Part shown: one piece after another, positions 1-5,213 of the stretch | How the letters are laid out: every line of letters starts with the position of its first letter | How positions within the stretch are numbered: the stretch's first letter is position 1 | From: Bacillota bacterium | GTDB lineage: Bacteria; Bacillota; Sulfobacillia; RBS10-35; JAJYVN01 | DNA: 6,749 nucleotides | Reading direction: 5' to 3' | Assembly (NCBI GenBank): GCA_021827805.1 | Contig: JAKAUG010000283.1 | Coordinates: forward strand, 1 to 6,749 | Program-made: the position numbers and the translations under genes | Notes under the pieces: generated by a model | The model's input: the letters and a program-made list of their open reading frames with translations, nothing else | Told to the model about the DNA's origin: nothing | The model's database searches: none

Positions 1-85
1 GATCTCGGGTGGTCCGGCAGCGAGCGGGGACAGGGTGCGAGCCCCGCGGACCGACACCGTGCGGTACGGCTCCGGAGCATGGGCG

Positions 86-102
86 GCGGGCCGAGGGCCC
101 GC
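86..102 (+). repeat. First copy of a 17-nt hairpin repeat within the T-box leader
   Basis: The sequence GCGGGCCGAGGGCCCGC is a 7-bp stem with a GAG loop. It recurs exactly at 198-214, where it forms the upper helix of the antiterminator. The first copy lies in the stem I to stem III interval and may be part of a stem II-type element. Because the two copies are identical and self-complementary, each arm can pair with the other copy. Confidence 0.85.
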
Positions 103-187
103 ACGAGTGGCCTCGGACCACGAGACGCCCGCGCCCGCCGGCGTTAATGGCGGAGGAGGCCGCGCGGGTCCGCCGTGCGGCGAATCC

Positions 188-217
188 GGGTGGAATCGCG
201 GGCCGAGGGCCCGCCCC
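188..217 (+). promoter_or_regulatory. T-box antiterminator element with tRNA acceptor-binding bulge
   Basis: Helix A1 pairs GGG (188-190) with CCC (215-217). A 7-nt bulge TGGAATC (191-197) follows, then helix A2 pairs GCGGGCC (198-204) with GGCCCGC (208-214) around a GAG loop. The family consensus bulge is UGGNACC; here one C is U (position 196). UGGA (191-194) should pair with a tRNA 3' end UCCA, predicting U73 as the discriminator base of the cognate tRNA-Thr. The structure excludes the terminator because both use 204-217. Confidence 0.85.
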
Positions 218-236
218 AGTGTGGGGTGGGCCCTCG
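204..236 (+). terminator. T-box intrinsic terminator (attenuator) hairpin
   Basis: CGAGGGCCCGCCCCA (204-218) pairs with TGGGGTGGGCCCTCG (222-236) over 15 bp, one of them G-U, around a 3-nt GTG loop. It overlaps and competes with the antiterminator. The following bases ACGTGTTTGTG are only modestly U-rich, so termination may depend mainly on hairpin strength or on extra factors. The stem ends 23 nt before the thrS start, and the G-run used as the thrS ribosome binding site lies outside it. Transcription attenuation is therefore more likely than SD sequestration. Confidence 0.75.
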
Positions 237-246
237 ACGTGTTTGT

Positions 247-254
247 GGGGGGGA
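247..254 (+). promoter_or_regulatory. Ribosome binding site of thrS
   Basis: A run of seven G followed by A ends 5 nt before the ATG at 260. It can pair with the CCUCC anti-SD through G-C plus one G-U pair. It supports the ATG at 260 as the thrS start in preference to the longer in-frame extension upstream, which would have to translate the T-box leader. Confidence 0.6.
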
Positions 255-259
255 TTCGG

Positions 260-2248
260 ATGTCCGTGCGTCTGCGGCTCAGCGGAGGTGCGGTGCGCGA
301 GATCGAGGACGGCGCCACCCCGTGGGAGGTGGGCCGCGCGTTCGACCCCGGGCGGGCGGCGGGCGCGGTCGCGGCGCGCGTCGGCGCCCGCGTGGTGGAC
401 CTCGGCCGTCCGCTGGGTGAGGTGGCTGGCCAGGAACCGGTGGAGTTTGCGCTGCTGACCCCCTCTGACCCTCAGGGCCTTGAGGTGTATCGGCACACCT
501 GTGCGCATGTGCTGGCCCAGGCCGTGCGGCGGCTGTATCCCGGGACGCGCCTGGCCATCGGTCCGGTCATCGCGGACGGGTTTTACTACGACATGCAGGT
601 CCGCACCGCCGACGGGCAGGAGGTGCGCCTGACCGCGGAGGACCTGCCGCGCATTGAGCGGGAGATGGCGCGCGTGATCGCCGAGGACCATCCCGTCACG
701 CGTGAGGTCTGGGACCGGCAGCGGGCGCGGCAGGCGTACGCGGAGGCGGAGGATCCGTTCAAGGTGGAGATCGTGGACGGGCTGCCCCCCGACGCGGAGG
801 TCACCGTCTACCGCCAGGGGGAGTTCTCCGATCTCTGCCGCGGGCCGCACATGCCGTCGACCGGAGGGATCGGCGCCTTCCGCCTGCTCTCCGTCGCGGG
901 GGCGTACTGGCGGGGGGACGAGCGCAGGCCCATGCTGCAGCGCATCTACGGCACCGCCTTCCCCACCCCCGAACAGTTGGAGCGGCACCTCTGGGCCCTG
1001 GAGGAGGCCAAGCGCCGCGACCACCGGCGCCTGGGGCCCGAACTGGGGCTGTTCCTGCTGCGGGAGGAGGCCGCGGGCTTCCCCTTCTGGCTGCCCAAGG
1101 GATACGCGATCTGGCGCGAGTTGGAGCAGTGGTCGCGTGAGCTGCAGGGGCCACTCGGCTACCAGGAGGTGAGCACCCCGATCCTCATGCGCGCCGAGCT
1201 CTGGGAGCGCTCGGGGCACTGGGGCCACTACCGGGAGAACATGTTCACCCTGGAGCGGGACCAGGAGATGTTCGCGGTCAAGCCGATGAACTGTCCGGCA
1301 CACTGCCTGCTGTTCGGCAGCGAGACCCGCAGCTACCGCGACCTGCCGCTGCGGCTGGCGGAGTATGGGCAACTCGCGCGCTACGAGCGCTCGGGAACCC
1401 TGCACGGACTGTTGCGTGTCCGCTCGCTGCACCAGGACGACGCGCACATCTTTGTGACCCCAGAGCAGGTCTCCGAGGAGATCGGCTCGGTCCTCGGACT
1501 TGTGGACAGGGTCTACGCAACGCTCGGGATGTCCTACGAGGTGTACCTGGCCACCAGGCCCGCGGACGCGCTGGGCTCCGCGGAGATGTGGGACCGGGCG
1601 GAGGCCGACCTCGCGGCGGCCGTGCGGGCCGCCGGGCGCGAACCGATCATGAGCCCGGGTGAGGGGGCCTTCTACGGGCCCAAGCTGGAATTCCACGTCA
1701 CCGACGCCCTGGGTCGGCGCTGGCAGTGCGCCACGGTGCAACTGGACTGGAACCTGCCGGAGCGCTTCGACCTCTGGTATGTGGGCCCGGACGGCGAGCG
1801 GCACCGGCCGCTCATGCTGCACCGCGCGATCTTCGGTACCCTGGAGCGGTTCGTGGGCGTCCTGATCGAGCACTTCGGCGGGGCGTTCCCGACCTGGCTG
1901 GCTCCCGTGCAGGCCGAGGTCCTGCCCATCGCCGACCGGCACGCCGACTACGCGCTCGGGGTGGCCGGGGAGCTGCGCGCCGCGGGGCTGCGGGTGGAGG
2001 TCGACCGGAGGCCGGAGAAGGTGGGCTACCGCATTCGTGCGGCCCAGATGCAGAAGGTTCCCTACATGCTTGTGGTGGGCGATCGCGAGGAGCGGGAGGG
2101 GACGGTGGCCGTGCGCTCCCGGGCAGGTGGGGACGCCGGGACGCGGGCGGTGGCGGAGTTTGCCGCCGCGGTGCGTGCCGAGATCGCGGAGCGGCGCCTC
2201 CCAGACGCGGGACAAAGCACAGCAGGAGGCCATCCGGGTTCGAAGTAG
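260..2248 (+). CDS. thrS: Threonyl-tRNA synthetase
   Basis: A class II synthetase that joins threonine to tRNA-Thr in the cytoplasm and removes mischarged serine. The 662-residue product is close to the usual bacterial length (E. coli about 642). Domains in order are TGS (about 3-65), editing domain (about 70-235), catalytic core (about 255-535) and anticodon-binding domain (from about W546). The editing site residues H79/H83 (HTCAH) and C193/H197 (CRGPH) are present. Zinc ligands C345 (MNCPAH), H396 (QDDAH) and H521 (MLHRAI) are intact, as is the motif 2 arginine R374 (RYERSG) and motif 3 (HRAIFGTLERF). The start at ATG 260 gives the canonical N-terminus SVRLRLSGG, has a G-rich ribosome site, and keeps the T-box untranslated; an ATG at 35 in the same frame is therefore rejected. 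The leader should induce it when charged tRNA-Thr falls. It lies 37 nt before a GH38 gene rather than next to infC, its common partner elsewhere. Confidence 0.97.
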   Translation: MSVRLRLSGGAVREIEDGATPWEVGRAFDPGRAAGAVAARVGARVVDLGRPLGEVAGQEPVEFALLTPSDPQGLEVYRHTCAHVLAQAVRRLYPGTRLAIGPVIADGFYYDMQVRTADGQEVRLTAEDLPRIEREMARVIAEDHPVTREVWDRQRARQAYAEAEDPFKVEIVDGLPPDAEVTVYRQGEFSDLCRGPHMPSTGGIGAFRLLSVAGAYWRGDERRPMLQRIYGTAFPTPEQLERHLWALEEAKRRDHRRLGPELGLFLLREEAAGFPFWLPKGYAIWRELEQWSRELQGPLGYQEVSTPILMRAELWERSGHWGHYRENMFTLERDQEMFAVKPMNCPAHCLLFGSETRSYRDLPLRLAEYGQLARYERSGTLHGLLRVRSLHQDDAHIFVTPEQVSEEIGSVLGLVDRVYATLGMSYEVYLATRPADALGSAEMWDRAEADLAAAVRAAGREPIMSPGEGAFYGPKLEFHVTDALGRRWQCATVQLDWNLPERFDLWYVGPDGERHRPLMLHRAIFGTLERFVGVLIEHFGGAFPTWLAPVQAEVLPIADRHADYALGVAGELRAAGLRVEVDRRPEKVGYRIRAAQMQKVPYMLVVGDREEREGTVAVRSRAGGDAGTRAVAEFAAAVRAEIAERRLPDAGQSTAGGHPGSK

Positions 2249-2250
2249 CA

Positions 2251-2264
2251 GCCGCTGGAGCGGC
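2251..2264 (+). other. Small hairpin after the thrS stop codon
   Basis: GCCGC (2251-2255) pairs with GCGGC (2260-2264) around a TGGA loop, starting 2 nt after the stop codon. No U-tract follows, so it is not a convincing terminator. It may only protect or space the message, or be chance in GC-rich DNA. Confidence 0.35.
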
Positions 2265-2271
2265 CCATGCC

Positions 2272-2278
2272 GAGGGGG
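2272..2278 (+). promoter_or_regulatory. Ribosome binding site deciding a TTG start
   Basis: GAGGGGG lies 7 nt before TTG 2286, an optimal spacing. No ATG or GTG in the mannosidase frame lies between the thrS stop and the conserved HTHWDREW motif. The nearby ATG at 2267 is in a different frame. This makes TTG 2286 the best start. Confidence 0.7.
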
Positions 2279-2285
2279 ACAGCAG

Positions 2286-5081
2286 TTGGAACGCACAGAG
2301 CCTCAGGTCCTGCACCTCGTCTCGCACACCCACTGGGATCGGGAGTGGTACATGCCGCTGCAGGGCTTCCGCCTGCGGCTGGTCGACCTTCTGGACCACC
2401 TGCTGCAGATCCTGGACCAGGATCCCGAGTTCCTGCACTTCCACCTGGACAGCCAGACGATCGTGCTCGACGACTACCTGGAGATGCGCCCCGAGCGGGA
2501 GGCCGACCTGCGCCGCCACATCGCCGCCGGGCGGATCGAGGTCGGCCCCTGGTATGTCCTCAACGACACCTTCCTGACCTCCGGGGAGGCCACGATCCAC
2601 AACCTGATGCTGGGCAGCCGCATGGCGGCGGAGTTCGGCCGGGTCGGCCGCATCGGCTACCTGCCGGACCAGTTCGGCAACATCGCCCAGCTGCCGCAGA
2701 TCTTTGTCGGCTTCGGGCTGCACGACTCGGTCGTCGGGCGGGGGATCAGCATGGCGGACGTCCCCCTGGAGTTCGCCTGGGAGGCGCCGGACGGCAGCCG
2801 CGTGCTGGTGACCATGCTCCATGGCTGGTACAACAACGCGCAGCGCCTGGCGGACGTGCCCGCCCAGGCCGTGCGCCAGCTGGAGGGGGCGGCGGCACAC
2901 CTGGCCGCGCACTCCCGCACGCACCAGCGCCTTCTGATGAACGGGGTCGACCATCTGGAGCCGCAGGAGAACCTCAGCGCGGTCCTGGCGGCGGTGAGGC
3001 CGCACTTGGGCGGCAGCGAGTTGCGCCACAGCTCGCTCGCCGAGTACTTCGCCGCGGTGCGGGCCGAACTGGGGGATGCCGCCGTCAAGGAGCCCCCCGC
3101 CCAGGCCCTGGGCCGGCCCACTCTCTGGCGCGGGGAGCTGCGCCAGCAGCCCGTCCGCCACTTCGTGCTGAACGGAACCCTCTCGGCCCGGATGTACCTC
3201 AAGCTGGCCAACCACCGCTGCCAGCTGGACCTGGAGCGCCGCGCGGAGCCGTGGCTGGCGGTGGCCGAGATGTGCGGCGCCCCCGCCGATCGCGGCGCCC
3301 TCTGGACGGCCTGGCGCTACCTGCTGCAGAACCACCCGCATGACAGCATCTGCGGCTGCAGCGTCGACGGGGTGCACCGCGACATGCTGCCGCGCTTCGC
3401 CCATGCGGCCGAGATCGCCGCTGAGCTCGCGCGACGCTCGCGCGTCGAGGTCCTGGGGCGCGTGACCGTGGATGTCCCGCCGGGGCAGGCGGCGGCCCTG
3501 GCCGTCTTCAACAGTCTGGGCTTTGTCCGTGACGCGCTGCTGACGGTCGATGTGGATCTGCCGCGGGAGGGGCACGGGGAGCGGGTGCGCCTGCGGGATG
3601 TGGCCACGGGCGCCGAGGTGCCCTGCCTGGTGGAGGCCCTGGGCCCGGCGCACCGCCTGGCGATCGGACCGATCGAGCTGCCGCACCCGGTGGCCGCTCA
3701 CCGCTTCCGCCTGCGCTTTCTGGCCCGCGAGCTGCCCGCGGTCGGCTACCGCGCCTACATCGTGGAGCGGGTCGGCGGACAGCGCTTCGTGTACGGGCGG
3801 GAGCGCCCGGTGCAGGATGAGGGGCTGTACACGTTCAGCGCCCAGGAGGGCCTGGGGGGCGGCAACCGCCACCTGGAGGTGCGTCTGGACCGCGACGGGA
3901 CGTTCCGGCTCCGTCCGCACGGCGAGCCCGAGCGCGAGATGCGCGGGCTTGGCCTGCTCGTGGACGACGGCGAGGCCGGCGACGAGTACCTGCATGAGCC
4001 CCCCCTGCGCGACCGCGCCGTGCTGGGCCTCGCCGGCAACCCACACATCTCCATGGAGGAGGCCGGGCCGGACTGGCTCATCTGGGCGGTGCGCGGCGAG
4101 CTGCGCGTGCCGGAGCGTCTGGTGGCTGAACGGCAGGCCCGCGGCGAGGCCACCGTCGACCTGCCGGTCACGATGCGCCTGATTCTGCGTCGAGACGCCC
4201 GCCAGTTGGAGATTGAGGTCTCGCTCGACAATCGCGCCCTCGATCACCGCGTGCGGATCCTGTTCCCGACCGGGTTGCGCGCCGAGTTCTCGCAGGCGGC
4301 CGGCCAGTTTGCGGTGGTCAGCCGTGCGACCGAGATCCCACCCACGGGCGAGGCCCAGGGGAACCACCCCGCGGAGCAATTCGTGGACCTGGTGGACCCG
4401 CGGCAAGACCGGGGGCTGGGGGTCCTGTTGGACGGCACGCCGGAGTATGCGGTGCTCGACGGCGTCGATGGTCAGACGCTGGCCGTGACGCTGCTGCGGG
4501 CCACGGATGTCGTGGGGGACAATGCCGCGTTCGATCGGGCCCCCGAGGCCCAGTGCCTGGGCCCGCTCACCGTGCGACTGGGCCTGGTGCCCCATCGCGG
4601 CGACTGGCGCGCGGCGCGACTCCACCAGGAGGCGCTGGCTCTGGAGCTTGCGCCGGACGCCCAGCAGTTCGGCCTGGAACCGGGCTTCCGCCGTCTGGCC
4701 CCGGCGCCGCTCGACCCGCCCGCACGGCAGGACCCCTCTGGTCCGGTGGGGAACCGCTTTGCCGCACCGGCCCCGGAGCGCACGCTGCCGGCGGCCCACA
4801 GCTTCCTGCATCTGGAGGGGGAGGCGGTCCTTTCGGCGGTGCGTCCGGCCGAGGACGGCCGGGGCCTCGTCGTCCGGGTCTTCAATCCCGCGACGGTCGA
4901 GACCGTCGTGCGCCTATCTCTGGACCGGCCTCTCGCCGAGGCCGAACAGCTGACCATGGGGGAGGAGCCGCTGGCGGGACTCCCCCTGGCCCCGGAGGGG
5001 GGCGTCACCCTGAGGCTCGCGCCGGGGCGGATCGCCACGGTGCGCCTGGTGCCGGCCGGGTCCACCAGGGGCGGGCGCTGA
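2286..5081 (+). CDS. GH38 alpha-mannosidase (first tandem copy)
   Basis: A retaining alpha-mannosidase of glycoside hydrolase family 38, 931 residues, about the size of bacterial members such as MngB (roughly 880-1050). The N-terminal catalytic domain (about 8-260) opens with HTHWDREW. By analogy with Golgi mannosidase II the zinc ligands are H16, D18, D128 and H352 (HPHDSICGCS). D128 in YLPDQFG is also the nucleophile, and D222 in NGVDH is the likely acid/base. A helical middle domain (about 270-380) is followed by beta-rich domains (about 400-835) and a small C-terminal beta domain (about 838-925). No signal peptide or membrane segment is seen, so it should be cytosolic. It starts at TTG with a good ribosome site, 37 nt after thrS, and is probably cotranscribed with it. 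The substrate cannot be read from sequence: mannosylglycerate (MngB type), imported mannan or glycan oligosaccharides, or another mannoside are all possible. The family call is firm. Confidence 0.94.
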   Translation: MERTEPQVLHLVSHTHWDREWYMPLQGFRLRLVDLLDHLLQILDQDPEFLHFHLDSQTIVLDDYLEMRPEREADLRRHIAAGRIEVGPWYVLNDTFLTSGEATIHNLMLGSRMAAEFGRVGRIGYLPDQFGNIAQLPQIFVGFGLHDSVVGRGISMADVPLEFAWEAPDGSRVLVTMLHGWYNNAQRLADVPAQAVRQLEGAAAHLAAHSRTHQRLLMNGVDHLEPQENLSAVLAAVRPHLGGSELRHSSLAEYFAAVRAELGDAAVKEPPAQALGRPTLWRGELRQQPVRHFVLNGTLSARMYLKLANHRCQLDLERRAEPWLAVAEMCGAPADRGALWTAWRYLLQNHPHDSICGCSVDGVHRDMLPRFAHAAEIAAELARRSRVEVLGRVTVDVPPGQAAALAVFNSLGFVRDALLTVDVDLPREGHGERVRLRDVATGAEVPCLVEALGPAHRLAIGPIELPHPVAAHRFRLRFLARELPAVGYRAYIVERVGGQRFVYGRERPVQDEGLYTFSAQEGLGGGNRHLEVRLDRDGTFRLRPHGEPEREMRGLGLLVDDGEAGDEYLHEPPLRDRAVLGLAGNPHISMEEAGPDWLIWAVRGELRVPERLVAERQARGEATVDLPVTMRLILRRDARQLEIEVSLDNRALDHRVRILFPTGLRAEFSQAAGQFAVVSRATEIPPTGEAQGNHPAEQFVDLVDPRQDRGLGVLLDGTPEYAVLDGVDGQTLAVTLLRATDVVGDNAAFDRAPEAQCLGPLTVRLGLVPHRGDWRAARLHQEALALELAPDAQQFGLEPGFRRLAPAPLDPPARQDPSGPVGNRFAAPAPERTLPAAHSFLHLEGEAVLSAVRPAEDGRGLVVRVFNPATVETVVRLSLDRPLAEAEQLTMGEEPLAGLPLAPEGGVTLRLAPGRIATVRLVPAGSTRGGR

Positions 5082-5099
5082 GGACCCGCGCCGGGCGGA

Positions 5100-5114
5100 C
5101 CCGGTGGTACCGGG
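5100..5114 (+). repeat. Inverted repeat 1 in the gap between the mannosidase genes
   Basis: CCCGGT (5100-5105) pairs with ACCGGG (5109-5114) around GGT. It begins 18 nt after the stop of the first mannosidase and has no U-tract, so it is not a standard terminator. It contains TGGTACC, which resembles a T-box bulge by chance (see rejected items). Confidence 0.45.
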
Positions 5115-5130
5115 AACGATGTGTCGAGCA

Positions 5131-5148
5131 GCGGCGTGCGCACGCCGC
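5131..5148. repeat. Perfect 18-bp palindrome, possible operator or hairpin
   Basis: GCGGCGTGCGCACGCCGC is an exact palindrome about 65-82 bp before the second mannosidase start. As DNA it could be a site for a dimeric regulator, such as a sugar-responsive repressor. As RNA it would form a 7-bp stem with a GCGC loop. No promoter-like -10 or -35 pair is visible beside it, which weakens the operator reading. Confidence 0.5.
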
Positions 5149-5150
5149 GG

Positions 5151-5163
5151 TAAGGGAGGGAGG
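5151..5163 (+). promoter_or_regulatory. Strong Shine-Dalgarno run far upstream of the second mannosidase
   Basis: TAAGGGAGGGAGG contains the core GGAGG (5155-5159), the best anti-SD match in this gap. It is too far from any in-frame ATG (5193 or 5214) to work directly. If the hairpin at 5162-5207 forms, only 2 nt before it and 6 nt after it separate the core from ATG 5214. That is a normal effective spacing of about 8 nt. Confidence 0.5.
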
Positions 5164-5207
5164 CGCGGCCCTGCCCCGGAGCATCCGGGGCCATGGAGGG
5201 CCGCGCC
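5162..5207 (+). other. Long GC-rich hairpin between SD and start codon of the second mannosidase
   Basis: The lower stem pairs GGCGCGGCCCT (5162-5172) with AGGGCCGCGCC (5197-5207), 11 bp. The upper stem pairs GCCCCGGA (5173-5180) with TCCGGGGC (5184-5191), 8 bp, around a GCA loop. A single 5-nt bulge (CATGG, 5192-5196) on the 3' side holds the alternative start ATG 5193. No U-tract follows. The hairpin covers much of a second SD-like stretch, GGAGGG (5195-5200). It may bridge the SD at 5151-5159 to ATG 5214, or block translation until unfolded. A terminator is less likely. Confidence 0.6.
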
Positions 5208-5213
5208 GCAAGC

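Larger units (their letters stand above)
1..236 (+). promoter_or_regulatory. T-box riboswitch (tRNA-Thr responsive leader of thrS), 5' end cut by window edge
   Basis: This is an mRNA leader that binds uncharged tRNA and lets transcription continue into a synthetase gene. Distal stem I is recognisable: an AGCGAGC bulge at 19-25, a C-G stem 25-29/42-46, and a loop containing GGGTGCGAG (33-41). Below it an upper stem pairs 11-15 (GGTCC) with 48-52 (GGACC). The 3' side of the specifier loop then reads GAC-ACC-G, giving ACC (56-58), a threonine codon that matches the downstream gene. Stem III is probably 159-167/173-181 (9 bp including one G-U). The conserved T-box motif is GGGTGGAATCGCGG at 188-201. 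The stem I base, the K-turn partner strand and the promoter must lie upstream of position 1. Stem II/IIA-B between about 60 and 158 could not be assigned securely. The T-box call is strong; the exact specifier is moderately sure. Confidence 0.87.

Noticed and set aside
35..259. In-frame N-terminal extension of ThrS from ATG 35
   Set aside because: The extension translates the T-box leader and terminator, has no homology-like features, and the canonical ThrS N-terminus begins at ATG 260.
2267..3343. 358-codon + strand open frame starting at ATG 2267
   Set aside because: It lies in a shifted frame within the GH38 gene and its Pro/Arg/Gly-rich product is typical of a frame shadow.
1812..4811. 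999-codon open frame on the - strand opposite the first mannosidase
   Set aside because: It lacks recognisable domains and overlaps the well-supported thrS end and GH38 gene. Long antisense frames are expected where GC-rich third codon positions suppress stop codons.
5098..5114. Second T-box-like motif, CGGTGGTACCGGG
   Set aside because: It matches the UGGNACC bulge but there is no room or sign of stem I, no specifier, and no antiterminator/terminator pair. It is better explained as a simple hairpin around a GGTACC site.
5162..5207. Intrinsic terminator after the first mannosidase
   Set aside because: The hairpin is strong but is followed by GCAAGCATGGG with no U-tract, and it ends only 6 nt before the next start codon.
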